A DNA stretch of 64,000 bases from JBKHYJ01 sp046565505 (GTDB taxonomy: Bacteria > Acidobacteriota > Blastocatellia > UBA7656): positions 1 to 64,000 of the forward strand of contig JBKHYJ010000130.1 of NCBI GenBank assembly GCA_046565505.1, given 5' to 3'. The stretch's first letter is position 1, and every line of letters starts with the position of its first letter. This document shows, one piece after another, positions 55,125 through 63,852 of the stretch. Made by a program: the position numbers and the translations under genes. The notes below the pieces were generated by a model. The model was not told the DNA's origin. It did not search any database and was given only the letters and a program-made list of their open reading frames with translations.

Positions 55125-58082
55125 ATGCGTCACGTGCTTAACAGGCCCGGCGCGCGGATGCTGGCGTTGGTGGCGTGTCTGGCGGGCGCGGCGCCGCACG
55201 CGCCCGCCGCGACCGTCGTTATTCCCCCCGACGACGACTTGATAATCGGGGCGCGCGCCATAGTCAGGGGCAAGGTGCTGTCGGTCGCGAGCGGCCTCGA
55301 CGTGGAGCGGGACCGCATTTTTACATACATAACTCTGCGGGTGCGCGAGGTCATCAAAGGCAGGATTACGGGGCGAACCATCGTACTCAAAGAGCCGGGC
55401 GGGCAGGTCGGGACCCGGGGGAGCATCGTCTTCGGCGCGCCACAATTCCAGCCGGGTGAAGAGGTCTTTCTCTACCTCGACACATGGGGCGATGGCAGCT
55501 TGCGCGTGCATCAGATGTTCCTCGGCAAGTTCTCAATAATCGACGACCTGAAGGCGGGCGTGCGCGTCGCGGTCAGAGAAGGGCCTGACGCTAACACGGT
55601 CGTAATCGACAGAGGCGCACGCGCCGAAACCTTCCGCGGCGCTGTCACGACCCGGATGGAGCTTGCGGCTTACACGGAGATGGTGCGCAGGAGGCTCGCG
55701 GCGAACGCCGAGTACGCTCGGAGGTTTGAAGAGACTTATTACCGGAACATCTCTGTGCTCGCGCGGCCGCCGGAATACTCCGACGATTCGGGCCGCATGA
55801 TTCAACCCATGTTTACCTTACTTAGCGCGCCGCCGGCGCGCTGGTTCGAGCCAGACGACGGGCAGCCTGTCGCGTTCGCGATCAACCCGGATGGCGCGCC
55901 CAATCCGCAAATCATAGACGACCTCACGGCCGCAATGAGCGCGTGGTCAACAGTGGCCGGCTGCTCCTTGCGCGTGGTCGTGGGGGCGACGGGCGACATA
56001 TGTTACACGAACAGCACGAACACGATGGTCTTTAATAATTGCGACAATCAATTCTCGCCAAGCCCATTCTGCGCGAGCATACTCGCGCTGGGCGGCCTGA
56101 GCTGGAACACGGCCGAAACGAAGGTCGTCAACGGCGTCACCTTCGTACGGGCGCACACGGGCCACGTCTCCTTCAACCCCTACGCCAGTTGTGATTACGC
56201 CGACCACTGCAAGGTCCGCGAGATAGCTACTCATGAATTAGGCCATGCGCTCGGGCTGGGCCACTCGTGGAATTTCTGTTCATCATGCCCGCCGGCGACC
56301 GCGGACCAGCTTGACGCCACGATGTTCGGTGTGGCCCACTTCGACGGCCGTTGCGCGTCGATCCGGCAGGATGACGCGAACGGGATTGTCTTCATGTACC
56401 CGGCAGCGGGTGGCGGCCCCGGCCCGCTTACAGTAGTCTCGGCGCCGCCGTTGCTGGTCGGGACCGTCGGGCTAGCCTACTCGCAATCTCTCGTCGCGAG
56501 CGGAGGAACGACGCCTTACACCTGGGGCCTCGTGCCGGGCGGGGGCGCGCTGCCTGCGGGGTTGACGCTCGGCCCGGCGGGCATCATCAGCGGCACCCCG
56601 ACGGCGGCAGGGATGTCTAACTTCACCGTGCGGGTGACAGACGCGGCGGGCGGCACGGCGCAGAAGGCCCTCTCAATTACCGTGACCGCGGGCTCCACGC
56701 AATATGATTCGCAGTTCGTATCGCAGAGCGTCCCGGCGACTCTTCAACCGAATCAGGCTTTCAGCGTGAATGTAAAGTGGCTCAACACGGGCGCGCGGAC
56801 GTGGGACGGTGGGAGCGGCGTCACTCTGCGCTCGCAGAACCCCGCGGACAACACCACCTGGGGAGGCAACGCCGTGCCGCTGACCTTCTTCGCCGTATCG
56901 GCGGGGCAGCAACTGGACCTCACCTTCACGGCCTTCGCGCCGAGGGCTTCGGGCACGTACAACTTTCAGTGGCAACTTTATCAGGAGGGGGCGGGGTTTT
57001 TCGGCCAGGCGTCTGCCAACGTCAGCGTCATCGTCGGCGACGGCGGCGCCCCGCCCGTGATAACGAGCGCGACGACTATGGAGGCGGTAAAGGGGCTGGC
57101 CTTCAGCTACCCGCTCGCCGCCTCGGGAGGTACGCCGCCGCTGACATGGTCGATTGTATCGGGCACGCTCCCCGCGGGACTGAATCTGAACCAGAGCAGC
57201 GGGCTAGTCGCTGGGACGCCGCTGACGGCGGGCGTATTCGCGGCGACTGTGCAGGTGACGGACGCGCAATCCCGGGCCGCTCAGAGGCCGATGACTATAA
57301 CGGTCACGCCCCCGCCCGTCGAGGTCGTGACCTCTTCGCTGCCCGCGGCGCAACAGGGGAATGCGTTTAGCTACCAACTGTCGGCCATAGGCGGCAGCCC
57401 CCCTTACGCCTGGTCTGTCGTATCGGGGGCGCTGCCTGCCGGGTTGACGGTCGCCACCGCTACCGGGGTCATCTCGGGAGTCCCGACGGCACAGGGGAGT
57501 TTCGGCTTCACGGTTGACGTGACGGACTCGGCTTCGCGCAGCGCGCGCAAGGCTCTTTCGGTCAAGGTCATGCCGCCGCTTTTGATACGGGCGGTCCCCC
57601 GGCTCGAAGGCTTGAAGGGATCGCCCTTCAGCTATCAACTCATCGCAACGGGCGGCCAGCCGCCTTACACCTGGGCGGTCTTATGGGGCGCGCTGCCCGC
57701 AGGTATCACACTCAACGCAGCCACAGGCATGATTTCTGGAACGCCATCCGTCAGCGGGACATCCACCGCCGGGGTCGGGGTCCGCGATCAGGCGGCCCTG
57801 GCGGCCTCGGACGCCACTGTTCAAATCAAGCTGATCGACCCGGCGACCATCCCTCTGATAACTAGAGTGAAGTACAAAGCGGGCAAAAAGAAGCTGACCG
57901 TTGACGTAGAAAGGGCTGACCTGGCAGCCACGCTGATGATCGATGGCATTCAGATGGCGGGCCGGTTGAGCGACGGTGAATTTGTGTTGAAGCGATTACC
58001 GCTGGCGTTCGGGCGGCACGAGATAAGGGTCGTGAATACTGACGGCGTGTCCTCGCAGCCATACGTATTGAACATAGATTGA
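55125..58082 (+). CDS. Secreted matrixin-like zinc metalloprotease with Ig-like domains
   Basis: The 985-residue protein has a signal peptide (RMLALVACLAGAAPHAPAA). An N-terminal beta domain follows. The protease domain carries the motif HELGHALGLGH (H370, H374, H380), which is the metzincin pattern HExxHxxGxxH. After it come an Ig-like He_PIG domain, an NBR1-type Ig domain (RTWDGGSGVTLRSQNPADNT and YNFQWQLYQEGAGFFGQAS), and about three further He_PIG domains of the type LPAGLTVATATGVISGVPT. A short C-terminal domain closes it. The multi-domain tail would bind polymers or cell surfaces. There is no T9SS-type signal. Confidence 0.85.
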   Translation: MRHVLNRPGARMLALVACLAGAAPHAPAATVVIPPDDDLIIGARAIVRGKVLSVASGLDVERDRIFTYITLRVREVIKGRITGRTIVLKEPGGQVGTRGSIVFGAPQFQPGEEVFLYLDTWGDGSLRVHQMFLGKFSIIDDLKAGVRVAVREGPDANTVVIDRGARAETFRGAVTTRMELAAYTEMVRRRLAANAEYARRFEETYYRNISVLARPPEYSDDSGRMIQPMFTLLSAPPARWFEPDDGQPVAFAINPDGAPNPQIIDDLTAAMSAWSTVAGCSLRVVVGATGDICYTNSTNTMVFNNCDNQFSPSPFCASILALGGLSWNTAETKVVNGVTFVRAHTGHVSFNPYASCDYADHCKVREIATHELGHALGLGHSWNFCSSCPPATADQLDATMFGVAHFDGRCASIRQDDANGIVFMYPAAGGGPGPLTVVSAPPLLVGTVGLAYSQSLVASGGTTPYTWGLVPGGGALPAGLTLGPAGIISGTPTAAGMSNFTVRVTDAAGGTAQKALSITVTAGSTQYDSQFVSQSVPATLQPNQAFSVNVKWLNTGARTWDGGSGVTLRSQNPADNTTWGGNAVPLTFFAVSAGQQLDLTFTAFAPRASGTYNFQWQLYQEGAGFFGQASANVSVIVGDGGAPPVITSATTMEAVKGLAFSYPLAASGGTPPLTWSIVSGTLPAGLNLNQSSGLVAGTPLTAGVFAATVQVTDAQSRAAQRPMTITVTPPPVEVVTSSLPAAQQGNAFSYQLSAIGGSPPYAWSVVSGALPAGLTVATATGVISGVPTAQGSFGFTVDVTDSASRSARKALSVKVMPPLLIRAVPRLEGLKGSPFSYQLIATGGQPPYTWAVLWGALPAGITLNAATGMISGTPSVSGTSTAGVGVRDQAALAASDATVQIKLIDPATIPLITRVKYKAGKKKLTVDVERADLAATLMIDGIQMAGRLSDGEFVLKRLPLAFGRHEIRVVNTDGVSSQPYVLNID

Positions 58083-58184
58083 TCCTGATAAAATAGCCAT
58101 TGATTTCCGCCGCGCGCCCGAAGTGAGGCGGTCATCGGGCCGCCGATTCGCGCTCGGACCGCCGCACGCACCCTTCACGCAAAC

Positions 58185-58213
58185 TTGACAACGCGCGCGC
58201 CTTTAGATAGCCT
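58185..58213 (+). promoter_or_regulatory. Candidate promoter of rpmH
   Basis: TTGACA (58185-58190) and TAGCCT (58208-58213) are separated by 17 nt, about 40 nt before the rpmH start. The -10 match is moderate. Confidence 0.45.
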
Positions 58214-58253
58214 TAATCTTTTCTGTGGAGACGTTTATCGAGAGGTATATAGT

Positions 58254-58397
58254 ATGAAAAGGACTTTTCAGCCGAACAATCGACGCCGCGCCAAGACTCA
58301 TGGCTTCCGCGTACGCATGAGCACGAAGGGCGGTCAGCTTGTGCTCAAACGCCGGCGCGCCAAGGGGCGCAAGCGCCTGACCCCGGCGCATTACTAA
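58254..58397 (+). CDS. rpmH: 50S ribosomal protein L34
   Basis: The 47-residue basic protein starts MKRTFQPNNRRRAKTHGFRV, the universal L34 sequence, and ends RRRAKGRKRLTPAHY. The ATG at 58254 follows GAGAGG. A frame starting at 58185 would include the promoter. It heads the conserved rpmH-rnpA-yidD-yidC-jag-mnmE block that lies near the origin in many bacteria. No dnaA is present on the left side. Confidence 0.96.
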   Translation: MKRTFQPNNRRRAKTHGFRVRMSTKGGQLVLKRRRAKGRKRLTPAHY

Positions 58398-58417
58398 AGG
58401 ATCGAGCAATGCGGCAG

Positions 58418-58472
58418 GGGGGTGAGCAGTAAGGCGCGGGCCCAGTTCCGTCCGGCCTTACTGCTCACCCCC
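58418..58472 (+). terminator. Strong hairpin between rpmH and rnpA
   Basis: Perfect 18-bp arms at 58418-58435 and 58455-58472 enclose a 19-nt loop. It lies 20 nt past the rpmH stop and 58 nt before rnpA, so it can cut rnpA transcription or stabilise the rpmH message. There is no long T-run. Confidence 0.65.
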
Positions 58473-58529
58473 TTCGGTTCGAGGCGAGCGCCGGGGGTAT
58501 CTCGCGCCATGCCGTCCTCATTGCTTTAA

Positions 58530-58880
58530 ATGAGCGAAGCATCCCAAAAATTCCCTAAGACAGACAGGATTCTCAGGCGCGACGTATTCAGGCGTGTGTA
58601 CGAAGAAGGCCGCAAGATTCAGGCCATGCACTTCACGGCTTTTGTGCTTCAGAATACGGGCGGTCGGCCTCGCATAGGTATAACCGCCACGCGTAAGATG
58701 GGCAATTCGGTCGAGCGCAACCGCGCGCGGCGCCTCGTGCGCGCGGTGTTTCGGAAAAACAAATGGCTAGTCCCACAGGGAGTTGATATAGTCATTAATG
58801 TGAAGCGGTCTCTCGCTGAGGTCAGTTACCGCGACCTTGAAGGGGATTTCATCACTTTTCTGGAGAGGGCGGGCAAATAA
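58530..58880 (+). CDS. rnpA: Ribonuclease P protein component
   Basis: The 116-residue protein assists RNase P RNA in processing the 5' ends of tRNA precursors. The conserved segments are RDVFRRVYEEGRKI, RIGITATRKMGNSVERNRAR and the RRLVRAVFRKN that follows (the RNR motif). The stop at 58878-58880 directly precedes the GTG of yidD. Its own ribosome binding site is weak. Confidence 0.95.
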   Translation: MSEASQKFPKTDRILRRDVFRRVYEEGRKIQAMHFTAFVLQNTGGRPRIGITATRKMGNSVERNRARRLVRAVFRKNKWLVPQGVDIVINVKRSLAEVSYRDLEGDFITFLERAGK

Positions 58881-59090
58881 GTGAAGTTCGTTCTGATCTC
58901 TTTGCTAAGGGTCTACAAAGCGGTCATCTCGCCGTTACTCCCCCCTTCATGCAGGTTCACACCGACTTGTTCCGAATACGCGATGGAGGCGGTCAGAAAG
59001 TACGGCGCGTTGCGCGGGACGTATTTGGGGGCAAGGCGACTGCTGAGGTGTCATCCGTTTCACCCCGGAGGCTATGACCCCGTAAAGTGA
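58881..59090 (+). CDS. yidD: Membrane protein insertion efficiency factor YidD
   Basis: The 69-residue protein starts at a GTG that abuts the rnpA stop. It carries the family core ISPLLPPSCRFTPTCSEYAM and RRLLRCHPFHPGGYDPV with three Cys. It works with YidC in inserting membrane proteins, and the translational coupling to rnpA is usual for this block. Confidence 0.94.
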   Translation: MKFVLISLLRVYKAVISPLLPPSCRFTPTCSEYAMEAVRKYGALRGTYLGARRLLRCHPFHPGGYDPVK

Positions 59091-59207
59091 TCGGCCCGCG
59101 CGGCGGCGGGACGGGCGGCAAGGCGCGGCGCGCGAACGTATTGGGCCGGACGAAGGGCAGTTAAAGGCGATAAAAGGACGGGCGGGCGTTCCGCCCGATG
59201 TGATTTG

Positions 59208-61331
59208 ATGGATCGATCAAGAGTATTAGTGGCGATGTTACTTTCTCTGCTGGTGTTGATGGGCTGGCCGTTCGTGATGCGCTATATCTACCCTACGCCA
59301 CCGGACGCCATCGAAGAGCCAGGCCCGTTTAAAGATTCCACCCAACCGCCGACCGCCTCAAACAGCGTAGCCCAACCCATTACGCCTACCGCTCAGCCGC
59401 CCATAGCCGCGCAGGCAGGCCAGGCCCCGCTGCGCGAACCCATCACCGTTTCGACTCCGTACTGGCGCGTGACGCTGTCGAATCACGGCGCGGTTGCGAC
59501 CTCCTGGGTGCTGAAAACATATAAAGAGGGAAGCGGCCTCCGCCCCATCACCGCGGCCGACGGCAACGAGCTTCAACTCATCCCACAGAACATCCCGGAC
59601 GACAAGGCGGATTTAATCGGCCTGCCGCTGGCCCTGCGTTCCCCCGGCTCGCCTGAGCTCGCGGTCCAGCTCAACCGGGCGAACTTTCAGGTCGAAGGCG
59701 TGGGCGCGGATGAAAAAGAGATCACGCTGGCCGAAGGCGACGCGCCCCGCGACATCACTTTCGTCACTTCCGCCGGCGCGACGACCGCGCGCAAGACATT
59801 CCGGTTCTACCCCGACCGCATGGTGTTCGACGTCACCGCCGACCTTACGTCCGGCGGCGCGCAGCAGCCCGCCGAATTAATCATCGGGCCGCGCATAGGG
59901 GACCAGAGCGACAAGCAGACGGGCAGCTACTCGACCCCGCCGCACGTCGTCGCTTACACGAGGGACGGCAGCCGCGAGCAGGTCCTCAGCTCTCACATAA
60001 CCCAGCCCGTAGCCAATATAAAATCGATCGACATGGCCGGCAATCAAGTTACACTGGATAAGCCGCTCGGGGGCAACGTCCGCCAGGTCAAGATAATTGA
60101 CGCGAAAAACTCGACCTTCGTAGGCGCCTCGCAGGTCCTCGAAGTCATCGGGGACGGCCACACCGTAAAGCTCGACCAGCTGCCCGCCGCCATAAGCCCG
60201 GGCCAGGGCGTCGCGCCCGAGGCCGACACGCTCACGCGCGGCTACTCTTGGGCGGGGCTTTCCGATCATTATTTCGCGATGCTCGCCGTGCCGGCGCAGC
60301 CCGTTGGCCAGATCACTCTCACGAGCCTATCTCTGCAAGCCTCGGAAGCGGGCCAGCCCGCGCACGAGTACCCGGCCGTCTCGGTCCCCGTCAGCCCGGC
60401 TTCGCCCACGCGCATCTTCGTCGGGCCGAAAGACAGGGAGTTGCTCGGGGAGGTGGGCCGCTCGCTCAACGCGAACCTGGGCGCGGTCATCGACTATGGC
60501 TTCTTCGGGAGCCTCATCCGCCCGCTGATCCCGGCGCTGGCCTGGTCGCTGAACACGTTCAACAAGATTTTTCATAACTACGGCTGGGCCATCGTGGCGA
60601 CGACGATTTTGTTGAACCTCTTCCTGTTCCCGCTGCGGTATTCGAGCTCCAAGAAGATGAAGAAGGCCGCGAAGCACCAGCCCCGGATGAAGGAGCTTCA
60701 GGACCGTATGAAGAAGCTCAAAGAGAATCCGAAAAAGTACGAGCGCGAACTACAGGAGCTTCAGCAGGAGCAGCTCGCCTTGATGAAAGAGGCGAACCCG
60801 CTGGGCGGGTGTCTGCCCCTGCTGCTTCAGATGCCGATCTTCTGGGCGGTCTACATGTACCTCGGGATGTCGCTCGACGTGCGGCACGAGCCCTGGCTGC
60901 TCTGGATAAATGACCTGTCGCGGCCGGACCGGATAGGGATATTGCCCATAGTCATGTGCGTGACGATGATCGCCTCGACGATGATAACGCCGCAGCCGGC
61001 GTCGGCCGACCCGTCGATGAAGATGCAGCGCGTGATGATGACGTGGCTGATGCCCATCATGCTGACGTGGTTCTTCTTCTTCAACGCGCCGAGCGGCCTT
61101 GTGCTCTACTGGATGGTGAGCAACATAGTCGGCGTAGCCATGCAGTACGTTATAAACAAGAGGACGGCCGAGCCGACCAACGAGGCGGGCGCTCTGGCGG
61201 CCGGGGGCCGCGGGGCCGCGGCGGCCGGCGCGCGCGGGGCGGGCAAGCCCGGCGCGGAAAAGGGCGGCAAGGGGAAGGGGCCTAAGGGGAACAGAGAGAG
61301 GCGCGGCGGGGCGGAAGCCGAAGGCTTCTGA
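59208..61331 (+). CDS. yidC: Membrane protein insertase YidC
   Basis: The protein of about 707 residues has a first TM helix near the N-terminus (VLVAMLLSLLVLMGWPFVMR). A large periplasmic domain runs to about residue 420. The conserved insertase core follows, with FFGSLIRPLIPALAWSLNTF, ATTILLNLFLFPLRYSS, GGCLPLLLQMPIFWAVYMYL and PSGLVLYWMVSNIVGVAMQY. A Gly/Ala/Lys-rich tail of about 60 residues ends it and may bind ribosomes. The ATG at 59208 is preferred over a TTG one codon upstream. Confidence 0.95.
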   Translation: MDRSRVLVAMLLSLLVLMGWPFVMRYIYPTPPDAIEEPGPFKDSTQPPTASNSVAQPITPTAQPPIAAQAGQAPLREPITVSTPYWRVTLSNHGAVATSWVLKTYKEGSGLRPITAADGNELQLIPQNIPDDKADLIGLPLALRSPGSPELAVQLNRANFQVEGVGADEKEITLAEGDAPRDITFVTSAGATTARKTFRFYPDRMVFDVTADLTSGGAQQPAELIIGPRIGDQSDKQTGSYSTPPHVVAYTRDGSREQVLSSHITQPVANIKSIDMAGNQVTLDKPLGGNVRQVKIIDAKNSTFVGASQVLEVIGDGHTVKLDQLPAAISPGQGVAPEADTLTRGYSWAGLSDHYFAMLAVPAQPVGQITLTSLSLQASEAGQPAHEYPAVSVPVSPASPTRIFVGPKDRELLGEVGRSLNANLGAVIDYGFFGSLIRPLIPALAWSLNTFNKIFHNYGWAIVATTILLNLFLFPLRYSSSKKMKKAAKHQPRMKELQDRMKKLKENPKKYERELQELQQEQLALMKEANPLGGCLPLLLQMPIFWAVYMYLGMSLDVRHEPWLLWINDLSRPDRIGILPIVMCVTMIASTMITPQPASADPSMKMQRVMMTWLMPIMLTWFFFFNAPSGLVLYWMVSNIVGVAMQYVINKRTAEPTNEAGALAAGGRGAAAAGARGAGKPGAEKGGKGKGPKGNRERRGGAEAEGF

Positions 61332-61354
61332 TAAAAACGGACGGGGATGCGAGT

Positions 61355-61807
61355 ATGCCAGAAGGAGACATAAACAGCGTCGTTGATTTCATCAACCGAA
61401 TCCTTGAATTGAGCGGGCTGGAGTTGGAGGCGAGCGCCGAGCCCGCCGGGGAAGCCATCAAAGTGCAGGTGCGCGGGGAAGACCGCGGGTTGCTGCTCGG
61501 CCATAACGCAGAGCTGCTCGACGCGCTCGAATACCTGGGCAACCGCACTATATCGCGCTCGTCGGGCGAGGAGACTCGTGTCGTCTTCGACTCGGGCAGC
61601 TACCGCGCGCAGCGCGAGAAAGAATTGCGCCTGATGGCGGAGAAGGCCGCCGAGAAAGTTCGGTCCTCGCGCATACCGTTCACCTTCGACCCGATGACCC
61701 CGAACGAACGCCGCATAATTCATCTGGCCCTGGCAGACGACGGCACGGTCAAATCCGAGAGCCAGGGTAATGGCGAAAACCGCAAAGTCGTTATCTATCC
61801 CGCATGA
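61355..61807 (+). CDS. jag: Jag/SpoIIIJ-associated RNA-binding protein (KH-R3H)
   Basis: The 150-residue protein has a KH domain with GEDRGLLLGHNAELLDALEY and a C-terminal R3H domain (MTPNERRIIHLAL). The N-terminal Jag_N domain of Firmicutes is missing. The KH/R3H protein is associated with YidC and with RNA-dependent regulation of cell envelope genes, although the exact job is unclear. It lies 23 nt after yidC and 48 nt before mnmE. Confidence 0.92.
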   Translation: MPEGDINSVVDFINRILELSGLELEASAEPAGEAIKVQVRGEDRGLLLGHNAELLDALEYLGNRTISRSSGEETRVVFDSGSYRAQREKELRLMAEKAAEKVRSSRIPFTFDPMTPNERRIIHLALADDGTVKSESQGNGENRKVVIYPA

Positions 61808-61855
61808 AGATATGGGACAGGGTTATTCAACCCGGCGCCTTCGCCCGCCCCGCCT

Positions 61856-63232
61856 ATGTTCCGCGACGACACCATAGCCGCCATATCAACGCCGCCCGGC
61901 CGCGGGGGCTTAGGCGTCGTGCGGCTGAGCGGGCCCGCGTCGCTTCACCTGGCCGCGGCCATATTTAAGCCGGCGTCGCAGGCCTCGCTCGACGCGCCCA
62001 ACCGCGCGCAGTTCGGCTCCGTCGTCGACCCCGCAGCGGGCGAGGCCATAGACGAAGCCGTGCTCATTTATTTCAAGGGGCCGCGCTCTTACACGGGCGA
62101 AGACGTAGTCGAATTGAGTTGTCACGGAAGCCCGGTGATTCTGGGCCGCGTGCTTCAGATGCTGACGGCGCGCGGCGCGCGCATCGCGGAGCCGGGCGAG
62201 TTTACCTTCCGCGCCTTCTTCAACAGGCGCATAGACCTCGCGCAGGCCCAGGCCGTGAGGGACGTAATCAACGCGCAGACAGAGTATCAGGCCAGCGTAG
62301 CGACGCGGCAACTCGGGGGCGCGTTTTCAAAGCGCCTCGCGCCGCTGAAAGAGTCGCTCGTCGAAATAATCGTCCACCTCGAAACCTCCGTCGAGTTCGT
62401 CGAAGACGACATTTCGCCGGAGGCGGCTTCGGCGCTGCTCGCGGGGCTCCGGCGAATCATCGAAGGGCTCGACGAGATCTGCGCGAGCTTCTCGTTCGGC
62501 CGTTACGTGAGGGAAGGCTTCGACCTCGCCATCGTCGGCCGCCCGAACGTGGGCAAGTCGTCCGTGTTCAACCGCCTCGTCGGGAGCGACCGCGCGATCG
62601 TGACCGCGCTGCCCGGCACCACGAGGGACGCGCTTTACGAGACCACTTCCATTTCGGGCGTGCCGGTTAGGCTCATTGACACGGCGGGGATTCGCGACAC
62701 GACGGACGCGGTCGAGAACATGGGCATTATGCGAAGCCGGACCGCGATTGCCGACGCGGATATTTCGCTCCTCGTGATGGACTCTTCGGAACCGCTGACG
62801 GGCGACGACGCGCGGCTGCTCGAACAGGTGTCCGAAGAGAGGCGGATAATCGCGCTCAACAAGGTTGATTTACCGCGCGGGCTTGATGCCGCGTCGCTCC
62901 CGCCCGCGCGCGATGATGAGATCGTCCGCATCTCGGCGGCGACGGGCGAGGGGTTCGAGCGCCTGGCGCGCGAGATCTTTCGGCGGCTGAGCGGCGACCG
63001 CGCCGGCGACCGTGACGACATAATGATAACCGACGCCCGCCAACATGACGCCGTGAGGCGCGCGGCCGGGCTGCTGCGGGACGCGGGCGACCTGATGGCT
63101 CGGGGTGAGTTGGAAGAGATTGTTCTATTGAGGCTCCGCGGCGCGCTCGCCGCCCTCGGCGAGGTGACGGGGGAGACCCTTACCGAAGATATCCTGAGCC
63201 AGATATTTTCGACATTTTGCGTCGGAAAGTAA
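61856..63232 (+). CDS. mnmE: tRNA modification GTPase MnmE
   Basis: The 458-residue enzyme, with MnmG, adds the carboxymethylaminomethyl group to U34 of certain tRNAs. It has an N-terminal formyl-THF-binding domain (DTIAAISTPPGRGGLGVVRL), a helical domain and a G domain with GRPNVGKSSVFN, DTAGIRD and NKVD. It ends in FCVGK, in place of the usual FCIGK. The Cys of this motif is conserved. It is the last gene of the conserved chromosomal block before the AT-rich element. Confidence 0.96.
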   Translation: MFRDDTIAAISTPPGRGGLGVVRLSGPASLHLAAAIFKPASQASLDAPNRAQFGSVVDPAAGEAIDEAVLIYFKGPRSYTGEDVVELSCHGSPVILGRVLQMLTARGARIAEPGEFTFRAFFNRRIDLAQAQAVRDVINAQTEYQASVATRQLGGAFSKRLAPLKESLVEIIVHLETSVEFVEDDISPEAASALLAGLRRIIEGLDEICASFSFGRYVREGFDLAIVGRPNVGKSSVFNRLVGSDRAIVTALPGTTRDALYETTSISGVPVRLIDTAGIRDTTDAVENMGIMRSRTAIADADISLLVMDSSEPLTGDDARLLEQVSEERRIIALNKVDLPRGLDAASLPPARDDEIVRISAATGEGFERLAREIFRRLSGDRAGDRDDIMITDARQHDAVRRAAGLLRDAGDLMARGELEEIVLLRLRGALAALGEVTGETLTEDILSQIFSTFCVGK

Positions 63233-63351
63233 GCCACTATAACCAGCCCTTAAAAAACTACCAACAAATCTCAATAAGCTCTTATAAATCAAATATTAAC
63301 TGTTATATCTTCGTAATGCTTGATGATGGATATTTCGTTTTGGTTTGCTTA

Positions 63352-63401
63352 TTTTTGTACCCCTATTGTACCCTACAGTCATGAGGTACAAAAAGGTACA
63401 A
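63352..63401. promoter_or_regulatory. Four TTGTACC half-sites at the left end of the integrated element
   Basis: TTGTACC occurs at 63355-63361 and 63366-63372. Its reverse complement GGTACAA occurs at 63385-63391 and 63395-63401. The outer pair extends to the perfect inverted repeat TTTTTGTACC/GGTACAAAAA. This cluster of symmetric sites is in the AT-rich gap between mnmE and the HTH gene. It could be a recombinase arm or core site, or an operator. Confidence 0.55.
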
Positions 63402-63480
63402 GTTTTCTAAGCTCAAGGCGAAATCATGGCAGTTATTGGCAACTATTGACAGTTCTAGACAGCTAGAGTCAGGGGAGATT

Positions 63481-63831
63481 ATGAGCACCAAAATTCGGCT
63501 TCAACGAATCTGTAAGCATTGCGGGAAAGAATTCATAGCTAAGACTACTGTTACCCGATTTTGCGGTGATGTCTGCGCTAAACGGGCATACAAGGCCAGA
63601 ATGCGACAAGCGAAGATTGAAGAATCAAACGCTGAAACTCAGGCTATCCGCAACAAACCTCTTGAGGATCTTCGGACTAAAGACTTCCTGAGTATTGCCG
63701 AAACCTGTGCCTTGCTCGGATTGAGCGAGAGAACAGTTTTTCGATTGCTGCAAAATGGCAGAATCCCTGCGAGTAAATTTGGCAAGCGAACAATAATCAA
63801 GCGCGCCGACCTTGAGCAATTGTTTGTGTGA
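63481..63831 (+). CDS. Zinc-finger and excisionase-type HTH protein of an integrated element
   Basis: The 116-residue protein has an N-terminal CxxC zinc motif (ICKHCGKEF then TRFCGDVCAKRAY). A C-terminal excisionase-like helix-turn-helix follows (FLSIAETCALLGLSERTVFR then LLQNGRIPASKFGKRTIIKR). Proteins of this type regulate or excise conjugative transposons, most often in Bacteroidota. GGGGAG precedes the ATG at 63481. It lies 22 nt before the recombinase gene. The low GC content of this region contrasts with mnmE and indicates acquisition. Confidence 0.82.
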   Translation: MSTKIRLQRICKHCGKEFIAKTTVTRFCGDVCAKRAYKARMRQAKIEESNAETQAIRNKPLEDLRTKDFLSIAETCALLGLSERTVFRLLQNGRIPASKFGKRTIIKRADLEQLFV

Positions 63832-63852
63832 TTATGTGGAGGTCAAAAAACG

